DNA of 64,000 nucleotides from Taibaiella sp. GTDB taxonomy: Bacteria; Bacteroidota; Bacteroidia; Chitinophagales; Chitinophagaceae. The stretch covers positions 62,001 through 126,000 of the forward strand of contig JAEUVV010000010.1 in NCBI GenBank assembly GCA_016786705.1. The letters run 5' to 3'. Within the stretch, counting starts at the first letter, position 1; each line of letters starts with the position of its first letter. This document shows positions 32,758 through 42,669 of the stretch, piece after piece. A program made the translations under genes and the position numbers. Below the pieces are notes generated by a model, which saw nothing but the letters and a program-made list of their open reading frames with translations, was not told the DNA's origin and made no database searches.

Positions 32758-33618
32758 ATGAAATATCCAATCCCTTATAGAAAAAAAGACAAATGGGGCT
32801 TTTCAGATGTAACGAAAAAGTTACTGATTGATTGCCGATATGATGAAGTTATTTTTCCATTCAGCGAAGAAAATTTTGATCTGGCTCTTGTGAAATTTGC
32901 CGGTAAACAATGCTGGATAGATACTGCAGGGAAGCAGTGCTCCCCGCTTGCTGATAATGTATTCCCATTTACCCCCAGTGAAATATCGGTCATCATTCTG
33001 GATGATAAAAATGTAGAAGGAAGACAATCAACAGAAAACTGCCTTTTTATCAATCGCTCTGGAGCAATTGCCTTTAAACTACCGGCTATAACGGCAGATG
33101 GTTTTCGAAATGGCATTTGTATCGTTCTTTTTCCCAACCATAAATACGGAGCAATAAATGCTAAAGGAGACATTGTTATGGAACCTGAATTTGATGATTT
33201 TGAAGCGGTGTTTGATGCATTAGGCAGACATTATTTCAGAGATAAAAATGAAATAAGCAAACAAAACCAGGACTTGATAAAATTTGAAGCAAATCAATGC
33301 TTCGGGTACAAAGACAGAGCGGGCAATGTAATTTTTGAAGCTGAATATTTTTCTGCCAGCGATTTTAACGAAGGAACCGCTATGGTGGCAAGATGGCCGA
33401 AAGCATTCTATCATATAAAAAGCAATGGTGAAAGATTATACCCAAAAGACTACTACTACGGCTTTAACTACAAAAACGGGATTGCAAAAGTGGTAAGTGA
33501 TATGCCGGACGTTAACCCATTTGTGCACGCACGATGGGGCGTAGACTACTATATTCCGCTAAACGCCAGATGGGGATATATTGATAAAAATGGCAACGAA
33601 TTTTGGGAAAACGAATAG
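32758..33618 (+). CDS. WG-repeat-containing protein
   Basis: 286 residues from the ATG at 32758 (MKYPIPYRKKDKWGFSDV). An in-frame ATG at 32707 is possible but adds 17 unconserved residues. Repeats of the WG/KWG type are visible: KWGFSDVTKKLLIDCRYDEV, KYGAINAKGDIVMEPEFDDF, CFGYKDRAGNVIFEAEYF and, at the end, RWGYIDKNGNEFWENE. There is no signal peptide, so it is cytosolic or leaves by another route. The family makes beta-propeller-like solenoids whose partners are generally unknown. Base composition is more AT-rich than neighbouring core genes. Confidence 0.8.
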   Translation: MKYPIPYRKKDKWGFSDVTKKLLIDCRYDEVIFPFSEENFDLALVKFAGKQCWIDTAGKQCSPLADNVFPFTPSEISVIILDDKNVEGRQSTENCLFINRSGAIAFKLPAITADGFRNGICIVLFPNHKYGAINAKGDIVMEPEFDDFEAVFDALGRHYFRDKNEISKQNQDLIKFEANQCFGYKDRAGNVIFEAEYFSASDFNEGTAMVARWPKAFYHIKSNGERLYPKDYYYGFNYKNGIAKVVSDMPDVNPFVHARWGVDYYIPLNARWGYIDKNGNEFWENE

Positions 33619-33796
33619 AGGATAAAAGGAATTAAACACACAAAATTATAGCGCTATTTGTAATCAAAATTACACCCAATCACGCGCTGCGATATACCCG
33701 GATATGAACCAACTATGACCCTTTACTTGCCCGAAGATTATGCTACCGCATTTATAATCCTACCCGCCTGATGATACCGGCTGTTAAGAAAACAAT
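33619..33796 (+). other. Intergenic region before the tyrS control region
   Basis: About 180 bp with no credible reading frame, hairpin or promoter. The regulated tyrS leader begins at 33797. Confidence 0.5.
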
Positions 33797-33827
33797 TTTG
33801 TTCCTAAAAAAATATAAGATAGTTTTG
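33797..33827 (+). promoter_or_regulatory. Promoter of the tyrS leader
   Basis: TTTG (33797-33800), a 19-nt spacer and TAGTTTTG (33820-33827) match the Bacteroidota consensus exactly. Transcription would start at about 33832-33836, directly at the leader-peptide start codon. Confidence 0.85.
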
Positions 33828-33835
33828 CATACTTA

Positions 33836-33934
33836 GTGAAACAATTGAACAACATAGTACGCCTCCCACTCCTCAGCAATTATTATTACGGAATAATGAA
33901 TGCCCGGGAAGGCTATGTACCTATGTTGACTTAA
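33836..33934 (+). CDS. tyrS leader peptide with three consecutive Tyr codons
   Basis: A 32-codon ORF starts at GTG 33836 and ends at TAA 33932-33934. Residues 16-18 are Tyr-Tyr-Tyr (TAT TAT TAC, 33881-33889) within LLSNYYYGI, and a fourth Tyr is at 27 (MNAREGYVPMLT). The start lies within a few bases of the predicted transcription start, so the message would be leaderless. Placement in front of a tyrosyl-tRNA synthetase gene, with a terminator and an alternative fold downstream, is the arrangement of a ribosome-mediated attenuation leader. When charged tRNA-Tyr is scarce, a ribosome would stall at codons 16-18. The peptide itself need not be functional. An ATG at 33896 in the same frame would give only the last 12 residues. 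Confidence 0.75.
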   Translation: MKQLNNIVRLPLLSNYYYGIMNAREGYVPMLT

Positions 33935-33994
33935 TTCAAAGCATCATCTTACTTACATAACCTCGAAGCCCGGGCATATACGCCCGGGCTTTTT
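33900..33994 (+). promoter_or_regulatory. Attenuator of tyrS: overlapping antiterminator and terminator
   Basis: Terminator: a 10-bp stem, AAGCCCGGGC (33966-33975) with its complement at 33982-33991, followed by a T-run, ends 13 bp before the tyrS ATG. Antiterminator: 33900-33908 (ATGCCCGGG) pairs perfectly with 33969-33977. In addition 33911-33919 (GGCTATGTA) pairs with 33954-33962 at eight of nine positions. The first helix uses seven of the ten bases of the terminator's left arm, so the two folds exclude each other. Both 5' arms lie inside the leader ORF, 3' of the three Tyr codons and before the stop. A ribosome stalled at Tyr leaves them free; one that reads on to the stop melts them. 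CCCGGG is itself palindromic, so part of the pairing is cheap; the second helix is the stronger evidence. Confidence 0.78.
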
Positions 33995-34007
33995 ATATTT
34001 TCAAAAA

Positions 34008-35213
34008 ATGGAAACGATACTAACATTACAACAAAATACGGCGATCATTCTCCCCGAAAACGGCCTCGCAGAAAAGCTGCAACAGGCCGAGAAAGAAAAG
34101 CGACCACTGGTCATCAAACTGGGTTTTGACCCGACCGCACCGGACCTGCATCTGGGGCATGCCGTGGTATTGAAAAAGCTCCGGCAATTCCAGGACCTGG
34201 GACACCAGGTAGTGATCCTCGTAGGCAGCTTTACGGCGAGGATCGGTGACCCGACCGGTAAAAATAAAAGCCGGAAACCCTTAACCGCCAAAGAGGTACA
34301 GCACAACGCGGCCACTTACCTGGACCAGTTGTCTAAAATAATTGATACCGCCAAGGCACAGATCGTCTTTAATGATACCTGGCTGGAGCAGCTCTCCTTT
34401 TCTGAAGTGATCCGGCTCTTATCAAATGTGACCCTGGCGCAGCTGATGCACCGCAACGACTTTAATAAGCGCTACACGGAAAACATACCTATTGCTTTGC
34501 ATGAACTAGTATACCCTATTCTGCAAGGTTTCGATTCGGTACATATAAAGGCGGATATCGAGATGGGCGGTACGGATCAACTATTCAATTGCACTATGGG
34601 CCGGCAGCTGCAGGAACATTTCGGCCTGGACCCGCAGATCGTAGTCTGTATGCCCCTGTTGAAAGGCCTGGACGGTAAAGAAAAAATGAGCAAATCTTTA
34701 AACAACACAATCGGACTGATAGATACGCCTGATGAAATGTTTGGCAAAACCATGTCCATGCCGGATAACCTGATTGAAGAATTCCTGGACCTGGTGACTG
34801 ACTTTTCTTCTACCGAAAAAGAGGAGCTACGTATGCAATTGGCAGAGGGAGCTAACCCGATGAATATCAAAAAAATAATTGCACGGAATATCATCAGCCA
34901 ATACCATGACCCCGCTGCGGCGCAAGCCGCCGATAATTTTTTCAGCACCCAGTTCCAAAGCAAAGATGCAACGGAAAAGGTGTTTGTGCCTGTCGATATA
35001 AGCAAGATCAGTAAAGAAAATGATGCGTTTCCATTGGTCGACCTCTGCAACCACATAAAGCAGGACGAGACCAGGTCCGCGATAAAAAGATTGATTGAAA
35101 GCGGCGCGGTAGAAGTCAATCATGAAAAGATCACAGAGCAGCAGGCACGCATTACATTGGCAAAAGGTACCAAAATAAAGATTGGGAAAAGAACGTTCTA
35201 TGAATTGCAATAA
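34008..35213 (+). CDS. tyrS: Tyrosyl-tRNA synthetase
   Basis: 401 residues. It charges tRNA-Tyr with tyrosine. The class I Rossmann domain shows FDPTAPDLHLGHAVVL (HIGH-type motif HLGH at 48-51), SFTARIGDPTGKNKSRK, MGGTDQLFN, and the KMSKS loop at residues 226-230 (KEKMSKSLNN). A C-terminal S4 RNA-binding domain (about 335-400; SAIKRLIESGAVEVNHEKIT) completes it. This is the longer TyrRS type with HLGH. Expression is probably controlled by the leader-peptide attenuator directly upstream. Confidence 0.97.
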   Translation: METILTLQQNTAIILPENGLAEKLQQAEKEKRPLVIKLGFDPTAPDLHLGHAVVLKKLRQFQDLGHQVVILVGSFTARIGDPTGKNKSRKPLTAKEVQHNAATYLDQLSKIIDTAKAQIVFNDTWLEQLSFSEVIRLLSNVTLAQLMHRNDFNKRYTENIPIALHELVYPILQGFDSVHIKADIEMGGTDQLFNCTMGRQLQEHFGLDPQIVVCMPLLKGLDGKEKMSKSLNNTIGLIDTPDEMFGKTMSMPDNLIEEFLDLVTDFSSTEKEELRMQLAEGANPMNIKKIIARNIISQYHDPAAAQAADNFFSTQFQSKDATEKVFVPVDISKISKENDAFPLVDLCNHIKQDETRSAIKRLIESGAVEVNHEKITEQQARITLAKGTKIKIGKRTFYELQ

Positions 35214-35278
35214 ATAGGTACAAATGGACTCGAATAGGTTGATTAAATTTGAGTAGTTAAATAAGAAAACAATTAAGT

Positions 35279-35890
35279 ATGTTAGCAGTACACTGGGCTC
35301 CTGTCAGCAAGACAAAACACATATTGAGGAATGGAATCAGGAAATCACCAAACGGCCTTTATTGCTTTCCCTTAACCGGGCATAAAGGATTAGACCGCTG
35401 GTGGGTCTACTTCTTTAATCAATGTCGTGTAAGGGCCAGAAAAAAGTATAATGGTATTGTTTTTCATATTGAGCAGGAGGATTTCCCAGCTTATTTCGGG
35501 CATTGGATCGGTGCTACCAATAGGCATCGTTTTACGAAAGAAATTACAAGCGTGAAGGATCTGGGAAAGGAATTCAGAAGAATGGCCATGCTGAAATTAG
35601 GCCAGATAATTGCATGGAACAAGGGTTTAGACAAGAATATTTATGATGCTGATCAACAAGATGCATTGTATCTGAAACTAGCAGAACAGGAATTGGAACA
35701 ATCGTCAGGTTCTATAACCCCTTTGTTGAATAACCTTGATTTCATGACACTGGTCATACAAGACCATCAACTGGTCTTGTCCCATTCGATCCCGGCCAAA
35801 CGGATTATTAAGGTAATGCCACAAGGCGATGAATTTGGCAGGGTGCATAGATTAAATAAGAGAAGCCTGAAATATAGATACACCGATTAG
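35279..35890 (+). CDS. Hypothetical protein, possible ADP-ribosyltransferase-like fold
   Basis: 203 residues, no signal peptide. The N-terminus reads VHWAPVSKTKHILRNGIRKSP, which resembles the H-x-T/S-P plus K-x-I-L-x-x-G-I opening of DarT/RNA-phosphotransferase-type ADP-ribosyltransferase folds. It is followed by GLYCFPLTG and WVYFFNQCRVRARKKYNGIVF. The family is not certain: the catalytic Glu of such folds cannot be pinned down by eye. It lies 65 bp downstream of tyrS. A TAAATTTG at 35244-35251 may be its own -7 element. Confidence 0.6.
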   Translation: MLAVHWAPVSKTKHILRNGIRKSPNGLYCFPLTGHKGLDRWWVYFFNQCRVRARKKYNGIVFHIEQEDFPAYFGHWIGATNRHRFTKEITSVKDLGKEFRRMAMLKLGQIIAWNKGLDKNIYDADQQDALYLKLAEQELEQSSGSITPLLNNLDFMTLVIQDHQLVLSHSIPAKRIIKVMPQGDEFGRVHRLNKRSLKYRYTD

Positions 35891-35953
35891 TATAAGCATT
35901 GAGTCAATAGCATCGTTAAACAAAAAAATTTTCAAAAAAAACAGCAACAAAAA

Positions 35954-37321
35954 ATGAAACTTAAACTCTTACTGGCCTTATTACTTTTCAGCAGCATTAC
36001 ATTCGCACAGAAAGTACAATTCAATATCAAATACTCCGAGCCCTTAGCCGTATTTGTTTTTTTGCAACAGCTCTCTGAAAATTACCCGGATAATGTATTT
36101 AAAAAGACATTTCAAGAATCAAAGTATAACACCGCACATTATAAAGGCATCATTGCCCGATTTGGACAATTACCTATAGATTACAGCTATACATTTCCCG
36201 CATACCCATATGGGGCAAAGATTCCTATGCAGACGCGGGACATGCTGAAAAAAAATATGGTTGCGGCTGCTGATTTAAATGAATTTAAACGGCTCTCAAT
36301 GGGACTGATGCCCAATAATATTTTAATCAGTCTCACACAAAGCATGGAAGCCTTTATCCCGGTATATAATGCGCTGATCTATGAACCGAATAAAACCCAA
36401 TTTGAAAAACAACTACAGGAAATCGGCACCTACGCCCGGCAGCAGCGTATAGAAAACTATTTTGAAACCAGCCTGAAGTTTTATAATACTAACTGGGATA
36501 AATCCATCCCCTTTGAGATCGCATTTTATCCCCTGCCGGATGCCAATTGGTTTTCGGGCCAGGCTTTTTACAATAATTTCATCTGTGCGATCCAGACCAA
36601 CCTGGAAGATTATAAAGACCTCTTCTGCGTTATGCTGCATGAGATCTGTCATATTGTATATGACGAGCAGTCCCTTGAAGTTAAAACAGCTATTCAGGAA
36701 AATTTCAGCGCAAGCAAATCTAATGTAAGTAATTATGCTTACCAGATCCTGAATGAAGCACTGGCTACCGCGGTGGGCAACGGCTATGTATATGAGCAGA
36801 TAGCCGGGAAGCTGGATGCTAATGACTGGTACTACCATAAGTATATTGATCTGCTGGCAAGGAAGATCTACCCGCTGGTAAAAGAGTATATCGGGCTGAG
36901 CAAACCTATAGATAAGGATTTTATAGACCAATACATCAAGCTCTATGAAAGCAATTTCCCGGACTGGATCAACGAAGCGGAAAACATTATGACCTACCGC
37001 TATGTGATCTCGGAGGATCAGCAGGAATTCAACAATATAAGCCGGAAGTTCCGCTATTCCTCCAGCTCAGAATATGAGACGGAGCTTACAGAATTGAGTA
37101 TTACAAAAATGCGCCAAACACCCCTGACCAAAGTTATTATTGTAGCGCAGGATAACGGCAACAAGCTGGCTTTAATCAAGAAACAATTCACAGAACTCAA
37201 AAACTGGTCTTTCAAACCCAAAGAAGAATTTGTCTACAAAACCTTCCTGGCCGATAAAAGCCAGTTGATCATTATCAACCGGCATCAGTCCCCCACGGCA
37301 TTACTTCTGGAAAAGATATAA
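35954..37321 (+). CDS. Secreted zinc-metallopeptidase-like protein (HExxH)
   Basis: 455 residues. A signal peptide (MKLKLLLALLLFSSITFAQ) is followed by a mainly helical domain. LFCVMLHEICHIVYDEQSLE carries an HExxH zinc-binding motif (HEICH), and the downstream NEALATAVGNGYVYE offers a Glu as a third ligand, as in gluzincins. The N-terminal part has alternating aromatic and helical segments, the C-terminus an alpha/beta piece (KVIIVAQDNGNKLALI). The HExxH plus NEALA pair supports a peptidase; substrate unknown. It overlaps no other gene and precedes another exported protein. Confidence 0.75.
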   Translation: MKLKLLLALLLFSSITFAQKVQFNIKYSEPLAVFVFLQQLSENYPDNVFKKTFQESKYNTAHYKGIIARFGQLPIDYSYTFPAYPYGAKIPMQTRDMLKKNMVAAADLNEFKRLSMGLMPNNILISLTQSMEAFIPVYNALIYEPNKTQFEKQLQEIGTYARQQRIENYFETSLKFYNTNWDKSIPFEIAFYPLPDANWFSGQAFYNNFICAIQTNLEDYKDLFCVMLHEICHIVYDEQSLEVKTAIQENFSASKSNVSNYAYQILNEALATAVGNGYVYEQIAGKLDANDWYYHKYIDLLARKIYPLVKEYIGLSKPIDKDFIDQYIKLYESNFPDWINEAENIMTYRYVISEDQQEFNNISRKFRYSSSSEYETELTELSITKMRQTPLTKVIIVAQDNGNKLALIKKQFTELKNWSFKPKEEFVYKTFLADKSQLIIINRHQSPTALLLEKI

Positions 37322-37351
37322 TCACCAAAATGAAAACATTAAATGATAATT

Positions 37352-38020
37352 ATGAAAAGTATATTTACCTTCCTGATCCTTAGCGCCACTACAACATTAT
37401 TCGCGCAGACAAAACCCGGCAAAGAGCTTGCTGCATTTATTCCCAAAGGTTATGTACTCTTTGAACAGGTAAGCGGCGACCTTAATAAAGATGGCTTAGC
37501 AGACAAAGTCCTGGTCATAAAAGGAACTGATAAAAGTAAAGTGATCCAAGATGAGTACCGGGGCACCCTGGACCGGAACCGCCGGGGCATTATTGTTTTG
37601 CTTAACAAAAAGGATCATTACGAATTAGCCGTTAAAAACTACGATTGCTTTTCTTCTGAAAATGAAGACGGCGGTGTTTATTTTGCACCTGAGCTCTCTG
37701 TTGAGATCAAGAAAGGCAACTTGTACATAAAATACGGGCATGGGCGTTACGGGTACTGGTTCTATACTTTCCGTTTGAAAGACGCCGATTTTGAACTGAT
37801 CGGTTATGATGAAAGCAATGGCGGACCGGTTATCAACAGCGAGACCAGCATTAACTTCCTGACCAAAAAGAAGCTGAAGCGGGTAAATACCAATCCTGAT
37901 GCGGAAGGCGGCGATGAAGTGTTTAAAGAAACCTGGAGTGATGTCCCGCTGAAGTATCGCCTCAGATTATCCGCCATTAAAGATTTTGATACGCTGAGCA
38001 TCAGCTACAAAAATGATTAG
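37352..38020 (+). CDS. Exported hypothetical protein with a Ca-binding-like Asp loop
   Basis: 222 residues from the ATG at 37352, chosen because the signal peptide MKSIFTFLILSATTTLFAQ starts there; an ATG at 37343 is in frame. The segment SGDLNKDGLADKVLVIKG is an FG-GAP/VCBS-like D-x-N-x-D-G-x-D loop followed by a strand. Later KYGHGRYGYWFYTFRLKD is a strong beta segment, ending in a charged region (NPDAEGGDEVFKETWSD). No enzymatic motif is seen. It lies 30 bp after the metallopeptidase gene, so co-transcription is likely. Confidence 0.7.
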   Translation: MKSIFTFLILSATTTLFAQTKPGKELAAFIPKGYVLFEQVSGDLNKDGLADKVLVIKGTDKSKVIQDEYRGTLDRNRRGIIVLLNKKDHYELAVKNYDCFSSENEDGGVYFAPELSVEIKKGNLYIKYGHGRYGYWFYTFRLKDADFELIGYDESNGGPVINSETSINFLTKKKLKRVNTNPDAEGGDEVFKETWSDVPLKYRLRLSAIKDFDTLSISYKND

Positions 38021-38071
38021 TGGATTATAACCCGCAGTAATAATTTAATAAGACGATTATAAATAATAACA

Positions 38072-38650
38072 ATGGAAAAAATACCTACAATTTTTGACCG
38101 CAACTGGGATACGGACCGTAAAGTAAACCCCAAGCTGGTAGTGGAAGATTTTGATTTTGAAAATGCATTGGCTACTGAAAAGCTGGACGGTACCAATGTA
38201 CGTGTAACCGTCAGGAATCACACTGTAGTAAGATTAGAAAAACGCCGGAACCCTGATAAGCAACAAAAAGCAAACGGAATAAAAGAACCCTGGTATGTAG
38301 ACGCAGATGCCAACGATAAAGCCGACAGCTATCTTTTTGAAGCGGTACAACATACAGACTTTTCATCCGTTCCAGACGGGGAATGGAGCGCGGAGGCATT
38401 GGGAGAAAAAATACAGGGTAATCCCTTGCAATTAGCAGGCCATACTTTATTTATCTTCTCGCTTCCTGATTGGCGGAAAAGAGTAAGCTATGAGCAGGTA
38501 CCTACAGACTTTGAAGGTTTGAAGCAATGGTTGCCCCAGCAAAAAACAAAGTTGGGCAATGGCACAGGCATTGAAGGTATCGTATGGCATAACTCGGAAA
38601 CAGGAGCTATGTGCAAAATCAAGGTCAAAGATTTTGACTACAAGGATTAA
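38072..38650 (+). CDS. RNA ligase family protein
   Basis: 192 residues. It is an ATP-dependent nucleotidyltransferase of the T4 Rnl2-like RNA-ligase type. Motif I is TEKLDGTNVRV with the lysine adenylation site at residue 37. Motif III-like EALGEKIQGNP follows at about 105-118, motif IV is GIEGIVWHN (about 166-174) and motif V MCKIKVKDFDY at the C-terminus. It is short and lacks an obvious C-terminal accessory domain. It starts a row of genes that includes a HAD-type phosphatase, a P-loop kinase and RtcB, suggesting RNA-repair use. Confidence 0.88.
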   Translation: MEKIPTIFDRNWDTDRKVNPKLVVEDFDFENALATEKLDGTNVRVTVRNHTVVRLEKRRNPDKQQKANGIKEPWYVDADANDKADSYLFEAVQHTDFSSVPDGEWSAEALGEKIQGNPLQLAGHTLFIFSLPDWRKRVSYEQVPTDFEGLKQWLPQQKTKLGNGTGIEGIVWHNSETGAMCKIKVKDFDYKD

Positions 38651-38729
38651 ACAGCTTACCCTGCTACTGACATAAGATTGTCTTAACCCCTTGCTACCTT
38701 TATCCGGCAAACTTAATAGTAGTAATAAT

Positions 38730-39305
38730 ATGAAGAAGGATATCCCCGCCTTTTACCCGGAAACGCTTACCGCCTGGCGCAAATGGCTGGACAAAAACCA
38801 TGAAAAAGAACAAGCGGTATGGCTGGTATTTCATGCAAAAAAATCCGGCAGGAAAACCATCACCTGGTCCGAGGCGGTTGACGTGGCACTTTGTTATGGC
38901 TGGATCGACAGCAAGAAGATTAAAGTAGATGAACATACGGCACACCAGTTTTTCAGCAAAAGAAAAGCCAAAAGTACCTGGTCAAAAATCAACAAAGAAA
39001 AAGTGGAACGGCTCATTGATGCCGGCTTAATGCGGCCAGCCGGCTATTCGATTATTGAAATAGCTAAACAAAATGGCTCCTGGACCATACTGGATGATAT
39101 TGAAGCCTTAATTATCCCACCCGACCTGGAAGCGACCCTCAGGCAACAGCAGGGGGCCTGGGATGCATTCCAGGGATGGAGCAAAAGCGTTAAAAAAATG
39201 GCCCTACATAGGATAAAAATGGCCCGGCAGGCAGAAACAAGAACGAAACGAATCAACGAAGTTGTAGTACAGGCCGGCCAGGGAAAGAAGCCGAAACAAT
39301 TCTGA
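38730..39305 (+). CDS. YdeI/OmpD-associated family protein
   Basis: 191 residues from the ATG at 38730 (MKKDIPAFYPETLTAWRKWL). The family pattern is clear: EQAVWLVFHAKKSGRKTITWSEAVDVALCYGWIDSK, then HQFFSKRKAKSTWSKINKEKVERLI, and a DUF1905-like C-terminus (AWDAFQGWSKSVKKMALHRI). The biochemical role is unknown; members are small soluble proteins found in stress-gene neighbourhoods. It sits between the RNA ligase and the HAD phosphatase genes and may be incidental to their function. Confidence 0.88.
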   Translation: MKKDIPAFYPETLTAWRKWLDKNHEKEQAVWLVFHAKKSGRKTITWSEAVDVALCYGWIDSKKIKVDEHTAHQFFSKRKAKSTWSKINKEKVERLIDAGLMRPAGYSIIEIAKQNGSWTILDDIEALIIPPDLEATLRQQQGAWDAFQGWSKSVKKMALHRIKMARQAETRTKRINEVVVQAGQGKKPKQF

Positions 39306-39346
39306 CCTGGCGGCACCCACAGCTTAAACCATTCAATTATGGAACT

Positions 39347-39814
39347 ATGACCTTACTACTTGATATCGATGGCGTACTCGAAACATCACCTGCCTGGAAA
39401 ACTCCCCGGTTACTGGAAGATGGCTTTTATCAATTCAACGTGGAAGCGCAGGAAAACCTGAAAGCGATTATAGCACAATTCCAGCCTGAAATAATATTGA
39501 CGACAACGCATAGAGTCAACTATACACTCGAACAATGGAGGCAAATATTCCAGGCAAGAGGAATGAACATCGCTAAAATTTCAAAAATTAACGATGCCGG
39601 AAATAGTACCGAGCTCAGGAAAAGAAACCAGGAAATAGAAGCATGGTTTTATAAAAATACAGGGATTGATTTTTTAATCCTTGATGATGATACCTCCCTG
39701 TATGAACTTCCGCTGGTCATCAAAGAGCGCTGGATTCGCATTGATCCTTTATTGGGTATCACCCGGGAAATAAAACAGGAGATTATGAAAAAGTTTTCTC
39801 CGTCAAAAACATAA
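39347..39814 (+). CDS. HAD-family phosphatase-like protein (HAD_SAK_2 type)
   Basis: 155 residues. It is a small HAD domain: the nucleophile motif LLLDIDGVLE has Asp6 and Asp8, motif II is ILTTTHR (about 48-54) and the acidic motif IV is FLILDDDTSLY (about 111-121). This architecture is that of the HAD domain in Swiss-Army-Knife RNA-repair proteins. By analogy with T4 polynucleotide kinase-phosphatase it could remove 3'-phosphates. It lies 14 bp before a P-loop kinase gene in the same direction. Confidence 0.8.
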   Translation: MTLLLDIDGVLETSPAWKTPRLLEDGFYQFNVEAQENLKAIIAQFQPEIILTTTHRVNYTLEQWRQIFQARGMNIAKISKINDAGNSTELRKRNQEIEAWFYKNTGIDFLILDDDTSLYELPLVIKERWIRIDPLLGITREIKQEIMKKFSPSKT

Positions 39815-39828
39815 TCAACCAATAATTT

Positions 39829-40347
39829 ATGCGCATCGCATTTACAGGCAGTCATAGGGTCGGCAAAACAAGCTTAGCAACAGCCATTACAGCGTATCTG
39901 CCACATTACGATTTTATCGAAGAGCCCTACCTCCAAATGGAATCAAAAGGCTATTTGTTTCCCGAAATACCAGCAACGGAAGATTATGTATCTCAATTCC
40001 GGCACTCGCTGCAACAAATAGCCAACAGTGCAGGTAACATAATCTTTGATCGCTGTCCGCTGGATTTACTGGCTTATATTTATGTAACTGATAAAAACAA
40101 AAATATCGAAATATACTACCAGGAAATGCTGGAAGCTATGGAACAGATCGATCTTTTGGTTTTTGTTCCTGTAGAAACACCTGACCGGGTATTAGTCCAG
40201 CAATCTGATTTGCCCCGCGTAAGGCTGGACGTGGATGAAGTATTACAGGAATGGATGGACGACCTGGACAATGATATAATTACCGTAAGCGGCTCAATAA
40301 GCGACCGCTTATTGCAGGCACAACAAAAAATACAGTCAATGCTTTAA
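39829..40347 (+). CDS. P-loop kinase (AAA_28/polynucleotide-kinase-like)
   Basis: 172 residues. The N-terminus has an intact Walker A in FTGSHRVGKTSLA (residues 5-17). An FDRCPLDLLAYIYV segment supplies a Walker B/DRxxxD-like site, as in NadR-type and deoxynucleoside or polynucleotide kinases. A C-terminal Arg is available for a lid (PRVRLDVDEVLQEW). It follows the HAD phosphatase gene after 14 bp. Together they could be a split kinase-phosphatase preparing RNA ends for ligation; this is inference from context. Confidence 0.78.
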   Translation: MRIAFTGSHRVGKTSLATAITAYLPHYDFIEEPYLQMESKGYLFPEIPATEDYVSQFRHSLQQIANSAGNIIFDRCPLDLLAYIYVTDKNKNIEIYYQEMLEAMEQIDLLVFVPVETPDRVLVQQSDLPRVRLDVDEVLQEWMDDLDNDIITVSGSISDRLLQAQQKIQSML

Positions 40348-40388
40348 GCTCACTACCACAACATGGTATGTAGTAAAAAACACCTCTT

Positions 40389-42121
<1,733 letters not shown>

Positions 42122-42169
42122 ACAGGTTGTAAAAAACTTCCGTATATATCTTATCTATCAATAATTGTA

Positions 42170-42619
42170 ATGCATAAAAGATTTTTCACAATATTGACCC
42201 TACTGCTTTTTATAGAAGTGCAATCTTTCCCAGCAGTAGCACAGGATAAACAAACCTATAATTACTTTACCTCGTTCTTTCACCATAAAGAAACGGTTGA
42301 ACTCCTACGTCCTCCAGGCAAACCAACAATTAATGCTTATGATCCCGATAGTATTTTAACTAAATGTTCGATTAACGCCTGGGTAACCCGTAAGCTGAAC
42401 GTGATAACAACAGGTAATGAAATTGAAAATATCAGGAAGAATGGCATCTTCACAGCAATCAGGGATACCTCAGATTTCATTATAGTCAGTAAAAACACGA
42501 TAAAAGATATTACTTATTATAGAATATTCAGACCCAAAACAGGAGCAGATGGCCATTTCGGTATTAAATTAGAAAACAAACTGCTTATAAAATTGAAAGC
42601 AAAATATGGTTGGTTTTAA
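42170..42619 (+). CDS. Secreted hypothetical protein
   Basis: 149 residues. A signal peptide (MHKRFFTILTLLLFIEVQSFPAVA) leaves a small basic mature domain: TYNYFTSFFHHKETVELL, KCSINAWVTRKLN, FIIVSKNTIKDITYYRIF, then GHFGIKLENKLLIKLKAKYGWF. No known family is recognised. It follows rtcB by 48 bp but is exported, so it is unlikely to share its function. Confidence 0.65.
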   Translation: MHKRFFTILTLLLFIEVQSFPAVAQDKQTYNYFTSFFHHKETVELLRPPGKPTINAYDPDSILTKCSINAWVTRKLNVITTGNEIENIRKNGIFTAIRDTSDFIIVSKNTIKDITYYRIFRPKTGADGHFGIKLENKLLIKLKAKYGWF

Positions 42620-42669
42620 TTTAACTGCCCCCATCTCACCGAATAAAACAGGCACTTAGAACAGACGAA

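Noticed and set aside
33900..33991. Considered a T-box riboswitch for tyrS.
   Set aside because: No T-box sequence (TGGN-type bulge) or specifier stem is visible, and the leader encodes Tyr codons in an ORF instead. T-boxes are a Gram-positive feature.
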